DNA of 64,000 nucleotides. Source: Halobacteria archaeon AArc-dxtr1 (GTDB taxonomy: Archaea; Halobacteriota; Halobacteria; Halobacteriales; Natrialbaceae). Where the stretch lies: assembly GCA_025517425.1 (NCBI GenBank), contig JAOPJY010000001.1:978217-1042216 (forward strand), written 5' to 3'. The translations under genes were made by a program, and so were the position numbers. The notes below the pieces were generated by a model. The model worked only from the letters and a program-made list of their open reading frames with translations, did not search any database and was not told the DNA's origin. This document shows, one piece after another, positions 17,980 to 26,220 of this stretch (within the stretch, counting starts at the first letter, position 1; each line of letters opens with the position of its first letter).

Positions 17980-18501
17980 ATGCACGTCGCAGTCGGGAGT
18001 ACGAACCCCGTGAAAGTCACAGCCGTCGCCGACGCCCTCGAGTCGTCCGATCCGACGACTGTACCGGTCGCGGTCGATTCGGGTGTCTCCGAACAACCGA
18101 CGTCGGTCGCGGAAACGGTCAGGGGGGCACGGACGCGCGCCAAACGAGCCCTCGAGAGCGTCGCGGACGCGAACTTCGGCGTCGGGCTCGAGGGTGGGGT
18201 CGCAGAGTACGAGGGCGCCGATGGCCTCTTTTTGATCATGTGGGCGAGTGCGACCGATGGAGACCGCGTCGAAGTTGGCGGGGGACCGTCACTTCGACTT
18301 CCAGAACCCGTCGTCCGCCGCCTCGAAGCGGGGGCAGAACTCGGGCCTGTCATGGACGCACTGCTCGGTACGGAGGGGATCGCCGAGCGCGAGGGTGCCG
18401 CAGGTGTCCTGACCGGCGGTCGCGTAGACCGGGCCGGCGCCCTCGAGACCGCAGTCACATGTGCGTTCGGACCCTTCCTGACCGACCACTACCGTCAGTG
18501 A
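17980..18501 (+). CDS. Inosine/xanthosine triphosphatase (YjjX family)
   Basis: 173 residues. MHVAVGSTNPVKVTAVADAL is the phosphate-binding start of the non-canonical NTPase family, followed by VDSGVSEQPTSVAETVRGARTRAKRAL and ANFGVGLEGGV. It hydrolyses ITP/XTP to clean the nucleotide pool. ATG at 17980 is chosen for the family-like N-terminus. An in-frame ATG at 17935 is possible: CATTAAAG at 17906-17913 sits about 25 bases before it, and a second CATTAAAG is at 17921-17928, so transcription starts nearby in either case. Confidence 0.85.
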   Translation: MHVAVGSTNPVKVTAVADALESSDPTTVPVAVDSGVSEQPTSVAETVRGARTRAKRALESVADANFGVGLEGGVAEYEGADGLFLIMWASATDGDRVEVGGGPSLRLPEPVVRRLEAGAELGPVMDALLGTEGIAEREGAAGVLTGGRVDRAGALETAVTCAFGPFLTDHYRQ

Positions 18502-18559
18502 GCATCCCGAAAACAGTGTATTACCCGTCGTTGCCGACGAGAGTCATCAATACGTGTCG

Positions 18560-18659
18560 ATTAACCGGCTGTACCAACGACTCGTTTCCACCCGGTTATT
18601 CGTCTGTTACCCTCGCCGAAAACCGCACGACTGCGCCGCATTAACCGGACGTACCAAAC
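18560..18659. promoter_or_regulatory. Repeated ATTAACCGGnnGTACCAA motif upstream of the DUF7123 gene
   Basis: ATTAACCGGCTGTACCAAC begins at 18560 and ATTAACCGGACGTACCAAAC at 18640, exactly 80 bases apart. An inverted partial copy, CCGGTTATT, is at 18592-18600. The second copy ends just upstream of CCCTAAGG (18661-18668), which sits where a TATA box for ATG 18692 would be expected. This is an operator or activator-site layout; no protein is known to me for it. Confidence 0.45.
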
Positions 18660-18691
18660 CCCCTAAGGCGAACGCTATCGTTCCGACGAGT

Positions 18692-18925
18692 ATGAGTTCC
18701 GCAATGGCCCCCGACCTCACGAGCAAACAGCTGCAGATTCTCCAGTACCTCCGGGAGAACGGCGCGACCAAGACCTATTTCAAATCGCGGCTGATCGGAC
18801 GGGAGCTCGGCATGACCGCCAAGGAAGTCGGCTCGAACATCACAGCCCTCCAGGACGGCGACTACGACGTCGAGATCGAAAAGTGGGGCTACTCCTCGAG
18901 TACCACCTGGAAGGTCAACGTCTAA
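18692..18925 (+). CDS. DUF7123 family small helix-turn-helix-like protein
   Basis: 77 residues, conserved in haloarchaea as far as I recognise it. The sequence TSKQLQILQYLRENGATKTYFKSRLIGRELGMTAKEVGSNITALQ has the helix pattern of a winged helix (recognition helix around TAKEVGSNITAL), followed by a short beta wing (VEIEKWGYSSSTTWKV). A DNA-binding role is likely but unproven. ATG at 18692 was chosen because the upstream in-frame stretch contains the repeated motif and reads as non-coding. Confidence 0.8.
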   Translation: MSSAMAPDLTSKQLQILQYLRENGATKTYFKSRLIGRELGMTAKEVGSNITALQDGDYDVEIEKWGYSSSTTWKVNV

Positions 18926-18950
18926 CCGGACACACTCGGCCACCTGAGTG

Positions 18951-18963
18951 GACGGCTTTTTTT
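18951..18963 (+). terminator. T-run terminator after the DUF7123 gene
   Basis: Seven consecutive T residues (18957-18963) follow a GC-rich stretch 32 bases after the stop, the usual archaeal U-tract termination signal. No strong stem precedes it. Confidence 0.5.
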
Positions 18964-19104
18964 GCGTGTCAAACAATGTGATAGCGGATAGCCATAGACC
19001 AACCACTGGGAGTCGGCAAAGACACCGTCCCAGAAATACACTCTCTGTCAAAACTGAATTGACCTACTCGTCGTAGATGGAGACGGCACGCCGTAGCTGG
19101 TGAC

Positions 19105-19722
19105 CTACCCGTCGTAGGTGAGCAGTTCGTTCGCCTCCCGGGCGAACGTCCGGGCGTGGCTACCGAACGAGTCGGCATGTCGGACGAGCAAGAGGAGAAC
19201 GGTCTCCGGCCGCTCGACGGCGTACCCGTCTTCCCGGGAGAGTAAGCCCGCCTCCTCGAGTTCGCCAGCGTACTTGCTCACCGTGGGCGGCGAGACGTCG
19301 AGTGCGTCAGCCAGGTCGCCGGCGCTGGCGTCGGGATCCCGAAGGAGTTCGATCACCATTCCGCGTGGCGTTGCTCGGCGGAGGTATCCAAGCGCGTTCT
19401 TCTCGAAGTTATCGAAGCGGTTCGCGAGGACAAAGCGCTTGTAATCACCGTCGCTGTAGGCCTCGATGGTACCCTGTTCTTCGAGACGTCGAAGATGGTG
19501 TTGAGTCTCACCGGTCCCCAGCTGGAGATCGTCTCTGACCTTCGAGAAGTGTGCGCCGGGAGTCGTCGAAAGGTAGCCCGTGATCGCGTCTCGGGCGTTA
19601 CTCTCGCCGGATTCCGCCACAGCAGAATCTGAAAAGTTCGCCAGCGGCGCGGCGGCGCCAACGGCGGCGAACCTTCGTAGGGTCGATCGTTTCCGCTCGT
19701 CGACCCTCTCGGACGGTGCCAT
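19105..19722 (-). CDS. Two-domain winged-helix transcriptional regulator with a Tat-like N-terminus
   Basis: 205 residues. Two winged-helix units are visible: residues 45-95 (AITGYLSTTPGAHFSKVRDDL then GTGETQHHLRRLEEQGTIEA) and 118-165 (VIELLRDPDASAGDLADALDVSPPTVSKYAGELEEAGLLSRE). This is the ArsR/MarR-like arrangement common in haloarchaeal regulators. The N-terminal RSTLRRFAAVGAAAPLANF looks like a Tat signal or a single hydrophobic anchor, which is odd for a regulator. It is followed on the minus strand by a decayed copy of its own last codons (19060-19078). Target unknown. Confidence 0.75.
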   Translation of the reverse strand: MAPSERVDERKRSTLRRFAAVGAAAPLANFSDSAVAESGESNARDAITGYLSTTPGAHFSKVRDDLQLGTGETQHHLRRLEEQGTIEAYSDGDYKRFVLANRFDNFEKNALGYLRRATPRGMVIELLRDPDASAGDLADALDVSPPTVSKYAGELEEAGLLSREDGYAVERPETVLLLLVRHADSFGSHARTFAREANELLTYDG

Positions 19723-19791
19723 TCATCCCACTAGATGAGACGGGCGGTAAAACGCGTTTCGCTCCGCCTCGTTCACCGAATGCTAGACGTT

Positions 19792-20919
19792 TCAGTCCCT
19801 GCCGCCTTCGAACTCCTGATCCATCTCCTCGATAACGGCGTCCGGATTGGAGATCGTCGAGGCATCTTTACCCTCTTTGATCGCCTGCGCCTGTTGCTCG
19901 AGCTCTTCTAAGTCCATCTCGGCTTCTTCGTCGATCTCGCCGATGATCTCGGCGATGTCATCGAGACCGATCAGCTCACGCGTTTCATCGTCGAAGTCGA
20001 GACTCTCTAACTGGCTTTCGCCCTCGCTGACGTCACTGCCAGTGAGGTGCTTGCCGTACCGGCCGAGCATCGAGGAGAGCTCCTGTGGGAGGACGAACGT
20101 CGTCGACTCGCTCTGACCGATCTCTTTGAGCGTGTCCATCCCCATATCGATCACCGCTCGCTCGCCCATCGATTCTGCAGACCGCGCACGAAGGACGGTC
20201 GAGATGGCGTCACCCTGTGCTTCGAGAATCTGGCTCTGTTTCTCACCCTGGGCGCGGATGATGTCACTCTGTTTGTCACCCTCTGCCTTCTCGACGGCAC
20301 TGCGCCGTTCACCCTGGGCCTCGAGAATCATGGCACGGCGCTTTCGCTCTGCGGAGGTCTGTTGCTCCATCGCGCGCTGGACGTCCTTCGAGGGGTTGAC
20401 CTCGCGGACCTCGACGGACTCGACGCGGATCCCCCACTCGTCGGTGGGCTCGTCTAACTCCTGGCGGATGCGTGCGTTGATCTCTTCGCGCTTCGAGAGC
20501 GTGTCGTCGAGTTCCATATCACCCAGCACCGCTCGGAGCGTCGTCTGGGCCAGATTCGAAACTGCCTTCTTGTAGTTGTCGACCTCTAAGAACGCCTTCT
20601 TCGCGTCCATCACTTTGATGTAGACGACGGCGTCGGCGGTCACCGGCGAGTTGTCTCGGGTGATCGCCTCCTGGCGCGGAACGTCTAAGGTCTGGGTTCG
20701 CATGTCGAACCGATAGGTTCGAGAGACGAACGGCGGAATGATGTTGATACCGGGTTCGAGGAGCTTTCGGTACTCCCCGAACACTGTAAGTGCTCGTTTC
20801 TCGTAGGCGTCGACGATCTCGACGGCGCTTAACAGTGCCGCGATGACGACCACGAGCACCAGCGCACCGACTAGCAGTCCGACTTCGGCGACTTGCAGCG
20901 GGAGTAACTCCGGAACCAT
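19792..20919 (-). CDS. SPFH/band 7 (stomatin-like) membrane protein
   Basis: 375 residues. One N-terminal transmembrane helix (about residues 10-32), the SPFH domain (VDAYEKRALTVFGEYRKLLEPGINIIPPFVSRTYRFDMRTQTLDV through ...VREVNPSKDVQRAM), then a long charged coiled coil (ERKRRAMILEAQGERRSAVEKAEGDKQ) and an acidic tail. Such slipins form oligomeric membrane scaffolds and pair with NfeD proteins; the next gene upstream (21011-21610, same strand) is an NfeD protein, so the two likely form one complex. The tail beyond the coiled coil is longer than in bacterial members and very acidic. Confidence 0.93.
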   Translation of the reverse strand: MVPELLPLQVAEVGLLVGALVLVVVIAALLSAVEIVDAYEKRALTVFGEYRKLLEPGINIIPPFVSRTYRFDMRTQTLDVPRQEAITRDNSPVTADAVVYIKVMDAKKAFLEVDNYKKAVSNLAQTTLRAVLGDMELDDTLSKREEINARIRQELDEPTDEWGIRVESVEVREVNPSKDVQRAMEQQTSAERKRRAMILEAQGERRSAVEKAEGDKQSDIIRAQGEKQSQILEAQGDAISTVLRARSAESMGERAVIDMGMDTLKEIGQSESTTFVLPQELSSMLGRYGKHLTGSDVSEGESQLESLDFDDETRELIGLDDIAEIIGEIDEEAEMDLEELEQQAQAIKEGKDASTISNPDAVIEEMDQEFEGGRD

Positions 20920-21010
20920 ATCGGAACTTGTTACGGTACCCTCAAAAGCGTTCCCTTACTCGATCAACATGATTCGGGCGCAAGAGGAGACGAAGCCATC
21001 GACCGGCGTA

Positions 21011-21610
21011 CTATCGGTCGGTTTCGAGTTCCTCGTCAGTCTCGGGTTCGTCGTCGGTATCTGTGGTCGTCTCGTCCTGATCAGCCTCTGTCGCACCCCG
21101 GGCTAGCGCGCGGTCGATCTCGTCGGACTCGATGGCGCCGAGTGCCTCGACGGTCAGGACGTTCCCCCCACCGGGGTCGAGTACGATGATCTCCTCGCCG
21201 GCTTCGATCTCGCCGCTGGTCGTCCGCGCCGTGTAGTACGGTGAGAACCCACCGGCGTCGAGTTTGACCTCGCCGCCGCGAGCGGTCACAGTCTTTGTCA
21301 CATATCCGGTCGCACCGGCCAGCGAATTCGAATCTGAGGTCTGTGCCGTCCCCTTCCCGCCGTAGAAGTCGAACTCGCGGTAGACCCACGACGCCGCGCC
21401 GCCAATGACCAGCGTCATCGCCGCGAGGGCGAGAATCAGCGCCGTCCCGCCGAGGATGGGACCGAGCAACAGCCCGAAGAGGCCAGCGCCCGCCAGTGCC
21501 ACGCCGATCACGATGAGGTGGGCACCCGGAGAGACGGCTTCCATCGCCATCAGCACGAGCCCCGCTGCGAGCAACAGCAGCGGCACGTTCGCCAAGAGAG
21601 ATTCGACCAT
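21011..21610 (-). CDS. NfeD family membrane protein
   Basis: 199 residues. Four hydrophobic helices in the first 80 residues (LLLLAAGLVLMAMEAVSPG, HLIVIGVALAGAGLFGLLLG, ILALAAMTLVIGGAASWVY), then an OB-fold NfeD C-terminal domain (LAGATGYVTKTVTARGGEVKLDAGGF ... IEAGEEIIVLDPGGGNVLTVEAL), and an acidic tail. NfeD partners slipin/stomatin proteins, and its gene sits next to one here. It lacks the N-terminal serine protease part of long NfeD proteins, so it is a short-form NfeD. Confidence 0.9.
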   Translation of the reverse strand: MVESLLANVPLLLLAAGLVLMAMEAVSPGAHLIVIGVALAGAGLFGLLLGPILGGTALILALAAMTLVIGGAASWVYREFDFYGGKGTAQTSDSNSLAGATGYVTKTVTARGGEVKLDAGGFSPYYTARTTSGEIEAGEEIIVLDPGGGNVLTVEALGAIESDEIDRALARGATEADQDETTTDTDDEPETDEELETDR

Positions 21611-21659
21611 AGGCGGCGGTAAGGTCTCGGCCCGATTAAATGTTTAGTGCCGACACCGC

Positions 21660-22013
21660 TCAGCCGAGCGCGACGGTGAACAGCCGAGACATGATCAATA
21701 GCATGACCAGCGCGCCGAGGGCGACGAACAGCGCGTTCTCGAACGTCGGCGTTCCGGGTTCGACGGGCGCGGAACTGGGTTCCGGTGCGTACGACTCCGT
21801 CTCGGCTCCGTCTGAAGAGATCACGTTAGCCGGTTCGTCGCCCTCGTTCCCGTCGTTTGCCGCCGAGAGATCGATCGGCACTCGCCCCCAGTCCTCCTCG
21901 GCCGGTGTCGTCTCGCGGCCACTCACCGGGCCCGGGTCGGTACCCGAATCGGACCGGTCATCCGAGAGCCCCGCATCCGCCCGCCGGTCGTCCGCGCGGT
22001 GATCGTCGGTCAT
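21660..22013 (-). CDS. Haloarchaeal tail-anchored protein (DUF7312-like)
   Basis: 117 residues: a long acidic, Asp/Ser/Pro-rich disordered part containing EEDWGRVPIDLSAAN, and a single C-terminal hydrophobic helix (FENALFVALGALVMLLIMSRLF). This looks like a tail-anchored membrane protein with a cytoplasmic disordered arm. It lies 49 bases from the NfeD gene on the same strand, so it may belong to the SPFH/NfeD transcription unit. ATG at 22013 is preferred over 22103 because the extra 30 residues look non-native. The DUF name is a tentative recollection. Confidence 0.65.
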   Translation of the reverse strand: MTDDHRADDRRADAGLSDDRSDSGTDPGPVSGRETTPAEEDWGRVPIDLSAANDGNEGDEPANVISSDGAETESYAPEPSSAPVEPGTPTFENALFVALGALVMLLIMSRLFTVALG

Positions 22014-22127
22014 AGGGAGTTCTAGCGGACGGGCGATGAAAAACCCGCGGTCGTCAAACGCGATAGCGGGGATCGATTCATACGATAGAGGTGGCCGATC
22101 CACGCGAGTAGAGGGGGTCGGTGGCGC

Positions 22128-22613
22128 TTACGTCCCGGCGGGAGCGCCCTCGCGAACCCAGACGGCCATTCCGGTGTCGAAGGCATCGATGGCGTCGGCG
22201 CTTAGCTCTGCGCGACCTACTGCGAGCAGTCCGCCATCCTCGTGGACGACGAGAACCTCATCGCCCGGCCGGATCGCCCCGTCGACGTCGCAGACGAACT
22301 TCGCGAAGACGTTCTTTTCGTCGCGGACGAACGGCTCACTCTCGTCGTCAACGACGACCCGGTAGCCGGGCTCGGGGAGTGCAGCGTCGAGGCGGCGACC
22401 GCCGGCCAGTCCGAGCGTGAACCGGCCGTCGGTGCCAAAGGAGACGAGTCGGCCGTCGTCGCCGTGGACCTGCTGTGGTCGACCGGAGGTAGTCCGCCTG
22501 ATCGTCAGCGGTTCCGCGGGTGGAAAGAGGGCACGCCCGGCGCCGGCACCGAACTGGTAGTCCGCAATCGTCCGGAGCGTGTCGGCGTCGTGGCTCCCGG
22601 GAGAGTCGCTCAT
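22128..22613 (-). CDS. PUA domain protein (archaeosine transglycosylase-like)
   Basis: 161 residues. The first half (TLRTIADYQFGAGAGRALFPP then LTIRRTTSGRPQQVHGDDGRLVSF) matches the pre-PUA segment of archaeal tRNA-guanine transglycosylase-type proteins, and the second half (VFAKFVCDVDGAIRPGDEVLVVHEDGGLLAVGRAELSADA) is a PUA RNA-binding fold. No catalytic transglycosylase domain is present, so it is a stand-alone RNA-binding module that may modify or chaperone tRNA. The biological role is unassigned. Confidence 0.8.
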   Translation of the reverse strand: MSDSPGSHDADTLRTIADYQFGAGAGRALFPPAEPLTIRRTTSGRPQQVHGDDGRLVSFGTDGRFTLGLAGGRRLDAALPEPGYRVVVDDESEPFVRDEKNVFAKFVCDVDGAIRPGDEVLVVHEDGGLLAVGRAELSADAIDAFDTGMAVWVREGAPAGT

Positions 22614-22696
22614 CGGTCGGGGTTAGCGGGGGGACGCCGAAAGGCTGTCGACGTGGATCGGCCAACCGTGGGACGTTCCATACGCGATCCGAAGCG

Positions 22697-23194
22697 TTAC
22701 AGGAGGAAGGTGTCGGGATCCTCGCCGAGATCGGTAAACGCGTCGGCGGCCTCGATCAACTCCTCGGCGGTCGAGGACTCGAAGGCCATCACCTCGACGC
22801 GGACGCCTTCGTGGCGCAGGTGCGAACAGAGCCGCGAGAAGTCGCCGTCGCCGGTACAGAGCACGAGCGTGTCGATATGGTTCGCAAGCGTCACCGCGTC
22901 TAAGCTCATCCCGACGTCCCAGTCGGCCTTCTTCGAGCCGTCGGCGAACGTCTTGATGTCCTTGATCTTCGTCTCGAAGCCGATATCGATCAGCGCGTCG
23001 AAGAAGCTCTCCTCGTCGGTGGCGTCGGCTCGGATGACGTAGGCGATCGCACGGGTGAGTTGGCGCCCGTCGACGGCCTCCGAGAGGAGATCTGAGTAAT
23101 CGATATTTCGGCTATAGATGCTTTGGGCGGTATGATAGAGATTCTGGGAGTCCGCAAGAACCGCCACGCGCTGATTCGGATGAATGTCGGTCAT
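22697..23194 (-). CDS. NYN domain protein (LabA/PIN-like)
   Basis: 165 residues. VAVLADSQNLYHTAQSIY has the first acidic residue, KKADWDVGMSLDAV the central Asp, and DTLVLCTGDGDFSRLCSHLRHEGVRVEV the late acidic pair of the NYN/LabA fold, a metal-dependent ribonuclease-like group. The LabA name comes from a cyanobacterial clock protein; in archaea an RNA-related role is inferred only. It has its own 5' gap and lies between the PUA and HtpX genes on the same strand. Confidence 0.88.
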   Translation of the reverse strand: MTDIHPNQRVAVLADSQNLYHTAQSIYSRNIDYSDLLSEAVDGRQLTRAIAYVIRADATDEESFFDALIDIGFETKIKDIKTFADGSKKADWDVGMSLDAVTLANHIDTLVLCTGDGDFSRLCSHLRHEGVRVEVMAFESSTAEELIEAADAFTDLGEDPDTFLL

Positions 23195-23310
23195 ATGCTA
23201 GTGTGTGCAGGGCACACGTAAAAAATCCGCGTCAGCGGTCGTGAGCGCGGTGGTTCGAATCGGGTCCGTTCACGGGGCGCAGATGGCCCCGTCACGGCGA
23301 CCGGCGACAC

Positions 23311-24135
23311 TCAGTAGCGCAGTTTCTCGATACGCTTCTCCGTTGGCGGGTGGGTGGCGAACAGCGTCGCCATGAGTCCGCGCTCGGAGTTGAAGATACA
23401 GAGGGCAGCCTGGCCCTCGTCGACGGTCGACTCGCGGTTCTCGGCGCCCTTCGAAATCTTCTCTAAGGCGCGTGCAAGCGGCTCGCCGCTGCCGATGTAC
23501 TGACGGGCATCATCGTCGGCGACGTACTCGCGGTACCGCGAGATTGCCATCACCAGCACCGTGACCAGCATCTGGGCGAAGATCGAGAGGATCCAGCCAA
23601 CGATGAAGCCGCCGGGGTTGTCCTCGCCTGCGAACACGTAGACGAAGTAGACGGCGTAGCCGACCATCATCCCGATGGAGCTGCCGACCGTCATCATCAG
23701 CACGTCGCGGTTCTTGATGTGTGCGAGTTCGTGGGCGATGACGCCCTCAAGTTCGTCGCGGTCGAGCAGCCGGATGAGTTCCTCACTGACGACGACGACA
23801 CCGTCGCCTTTGCGGCCGGTCGCGAAGGCGTTGGGGACGCCCATCTGCTGGACCATCAGTTTGGGCTTTTTGATCCCCATGTCGCGGGAGAGCGACTCAG
23901 TCATGTGGTGAATATCGGCGTACTGGCCGTCTTCGGGCATCTCTTCGGCCTTTCTGGTCGCGGCCCAGGTTCCGATCTTGTACTGGATGAACGGGAAGGT
24001 GATCAGGAGCAGGAGGACGATCGGCCAGGCTCCGGTGCCGAGAAACGCCAGTCCGACGGCCCCGACGAACAGATACAGTGCCGCCAGCATCGAGCCGACG
24101 ACGAACATCCGAAGCTTCAGTCCGAAGTCTGTCAT
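23311..24135 (-). CDS. htpX: HtpX zinc metalloprotease (M48)
   Basis: 274 residues. Two N-terminal hydrophobic segments (LRMFVVGSMLAALYLFVGAVG and TGAWPIVLLLLITFPF), the HExxH motif HELAHIKNRD near residue 144, two further hydrophobic segments (VGSSIGMMVGYAVYFVYVF, IVGWILSIFAQMLVTVLVM) and the third zinc ligand region SRYREYVADDDAR. It degrades damaged membrane proteins on the cytoplasmic face. ATG at 24135 gives MTDFGLKLR; two extra codons at 24141 are possible. It follows the SPFH/NfeD genes, which also act in membrane quality control. Confidence 0.94.
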   Translation of the reverse strand: MTDFGLKLRMFVVGSMLAALYLFVGAVGLAFLGTGAWPIVLLLLITFPFIQYKIGTWAATRKAEEMPEDGQYADIHHMTESLSRDMGIKKPKLMVQQMGVPNAFATGRKGDGVVVVSEELIRLLDRDELEGVIAHELAHIKNRDVLMMTVGSSIGMMVGYAVYFVYVFAGEDNPGGFIVGWILSIFAQMLVTVLVMAISRYREYVADDDARQYIGSGEPLARALEKISKGAENRESTVDEGQAALCIFNSERGLMATLFATHPPTEKRIEKLRY

Positions 24136-24280
24136 GGGCAAACCTTGGGAGGCAATCGGGATAAGTTTCGCGGAATATCAGTCCCGAGAGTCTGTCGGCG
24201 ACGCTCGGATCGGTGGGGTGGACACGACGGGCCGGAGAAAAGTCACAACCGATAAGTTCGTCCGCACTCGTTGTTCGAGC

Positions 24281-24358
24281 ATGTCCCGAACCGCTCGTAT
24301 CGCCGTCGGCACCACAGCGAGCGGTCCGGTCTCTCGTCTTCTGAAAAAGCCCGTCTGA
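24281..24358 (+). CDS. Possible 25-residue leader peptide upstream of dapA
   Basis: ATG at 24281 opens a 25-codon frame reading MSRTARIAVGTTASG through VSRLLKKPV and then TGA. The last residues hold two adjacent Lys codons (AAA AAG), the amino acid made by the operon that follows. A GATAAG box at 24251-24256, about 27 bases before the ATG, would fit a leaderless transcript. The 102 bases between its stop and dapA contain inverted repeats (for example CACT-GCGGG-AGTG at 24368-24380). The remainder of the 325-base gap shows nothing else. Attenuation by such peptides is not established in haloarchaea; this is inference. Confidence 0.35.
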   Translation: MSRTARIAVGTTASGPVSRLLKKPV

Positions 24359-24460
24359 GAGCGCTCACTGCGGGAGTGGCGATCCCGTCGCGGGCGCGAT
24401 CCGACGCAACTCACACGGCGATCAGATTCACTGACCAGGCAGCTACCACCCACCCAACGC

Positions 24461-25384
24461 ATGACGAACAATATCGACTTCACGGGCGTCTTTCCGGCGA
24501 TGTGTACGCCCTTCGACGCGGACGAGCGAATCGACTTCGAAACACTCCAGGCCGACGCACAGCGACTCGAGTCCGCCGGCGTCGACGGGCTCGTTCCCGT
24601 CGGCTCGACCGGCGAGTCGGCGACGCTGACCCACGACGAGCACGTCCGGGTCGTCGAGGCGGTCATCGAGGCCGTTGACGACGTTCCGGTCATCGCGGGC
24701 ACAGGCTCGAACAACACCCGCGAGGCGATCGAGCTCTCAGAGCGCGCTGCCGACGCCGGCGCCGACGGACTCCTGCTCATCTCGCCGTACTACAACAAGC
24801 CCGAACAGCGCGGCCTCGTCGAACACTACCAAACGGTCGCCGATGCGGTCGACGTTCCCCAGATCGTCTACAACGTCCCCTCGCGGACGGGTCGAACGCT
24901 CGAGCCCGACACGGTCGTCGAGCTGGCCAACCACTCCAACATCGCGGGCTACAAGGCCGCCGAGGGCGATCTCGGCGCGATCGGCGAGATCGTCGAGCGT
25001 ACGCAGGAGGCCGAGTTCGAAGTGCTCTCGGGCGACGATCCGCTCACGCTCCCGATCCTCTCGATCGGCGGCACAGGGGCGATCAGCGTCGCCGCCAACG
25101 TCGAGCCCGAGCGGACCGTCGCGATGGTCGGGGCAGCTCTGGAGGGCGACTACGACCGTGCGAGAGCGCTCCACCACGAGCTCGGCCCGCTATTCCGGGC
25201 GCTGTTCGTCGAGACGAACCCGATTCCCGTCACCGAGGCGATGGCGATCCGCGGTCACGGACCAGCCCGGCTTCGCCCGCCACTGACCCGCCTCGCAGAG
25301 GAGTACCGCGAGGAGCTCGAAGCCGTCCTCGCCGACCTCGAGACTGAGCAGACGACGGTCGCCGACGCGGAGGAGGACCGATGA
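24461..25384 (+). CDS. dapA: 4-Hydroxy-tetrahydrodipicolinate synthase
   Basis: 307 residues. It condenses pyruvate with aspartate semialdehyde, the first committed step of lysine/DAP synthesis. DFTGVFPAMCTPFD, PVGSTGESATLTHDEH, the catalytic-Tyr segment ISPYYNKPEQRGLVEHY, YNVPSRTGRTL and the Schiff-base lysine in NIAGYKAAEGD are all visible. The ATG is 102 bases after the candidate leader peptide. The stop overlaps dapB by 4 bases (ATGA). The C-terminal part is acidic, as usual in haloarchaea. Confidence 0.95.
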   Translation: MTNNIDFTGVFPAMCTPFDADERIDFETLQADAQRLESAGVDGLVPVGSTGESATLTHDEHVRVVEAVIEAVDDVPVIAGTGSNNTREAIELSERAADAGADGLLLISPYYNKPEQRGLVEHYQTVADAVDVPQIVYNVPSRTGRTLEPDTVVELANHSNIAGYKAAEGDLGAIGEIVERTQEAEFEVLSGDDPLTLPILSIGGTGAISVAANVEPERTVAMVGAALEGDYDRARALHHELGPLFRALFVETNPIPVTEAMAIRGHGPARLRPPLTRLAEEYREELEAVLADLETEQTTVADAEEDR

Positions 25385-26148
25385 CGGTCGGCATCGGCGT
25401 CACCGGCGCGACGGGTCGGATGGGACGTGAGGTGATCGCCGCGGTCGAGGATCACCCCGACTGCGAAATCGCGCTGGCGGTCAATCGCGACCCCGACGGC
25501 GAGACGGTCGACGGAGTGGAGATCGAGCCGGCGGCGGAACTCGCCGATCATCTCGATCGGGGCGAGGTGGACGTCGTGATCGACTTCACTGGTCCCGAGT
25601 CGGCGCTCGCGTACGCCGAGGCCTGTTCGGACGCCGGCGTCGCGTTCGTCACCGGGACGACCGGCTTCACGGATGCCCAGTTCCAGGAGCTGCGGGCGAC
25701 GGGAAAAGCGATCCCCGTCTTGCACGCGCCGAACTTCTCTCGAGGCGTCCAGGCGCTCGTCAACGTCGTCGGACGGGCGGTGTCGGACCTGCCGGGCTAC
25801 GACGTCGAGGTCGTCGAGGCCCACCACAACGGGAAGCGCGACGCGCCCAGCGGAACCGCAAACAGGCTCGTCGAGGAGATCGAAACTAACGGCGACTTCT
25901 CCGGGCGCACCCACGGCCGCGAGGGCGAACAGCCTCGGGAAGCCGGCGAGATCGGAATCCACGCGCTTCGGGCGGGAGACGTCTCCGGCGAGCACGAGGT
26001 CATCCTCGCGGGCAACCACGAGGTGCTTCGGCTGGGCCACCGCGCCGAGGACCGCAGCGTCTTCGCCGTCGGGGCGGTCGACGCCGCCGTCTGGATCGCC
26101 GACCGGGACGCGGGCTGGTACGACTTTTCGGACGCGATCGCCGAATAG
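25381..26148 (+). CDS. dapB: 4-Hydroxy-tetrahydrodipicolinate reductase
   Basis: 255 residues. NAD(P)-binding GVTGATGRMGREVIAA at the start, FTGPESALAY, FVTGTTGF, LHAPNFSRGVQALVNV, the catalytic VEAHHNGKRDAPSGTA (His-His and Lys), and GEHEVILAGNHEVL match the family. It reduces the DapA product to tetrahydrodipicolinate. Start overlaps the dapA stop (ATGA), a clear sign of translational coupling. Confidence 0.95.
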   Translation: MTVGIGVTGATGRMGREVIAAVEDHPDCEIALAVNRDPDGETVDGVEIEPAAELADHLDRGEVDVVIDFTGPESALAYAEACSDAGVAFVTGTTGFTDAQFQELRATGKAIPVLHAPNFSRGVQALVNVVGRAVSDLPGYDVEVVEAHHNGKRDAPSGTANRLVEEIETNGDFSGRTHGREGEQPREAGEIGIHALRAGDVSGEHEVILAGNHEVLRLGHRAEDRSVFAVGAVDAAVWIADRDAGWYDFSDAIAE

Positions 26149-26220
26149 GGGGACGAAACCCCGGAAACGCGAGCCGAATGAGTGGAATTTTAGCCCTGCA
26201 CGCGCCAGTTCCGGGTAGCC

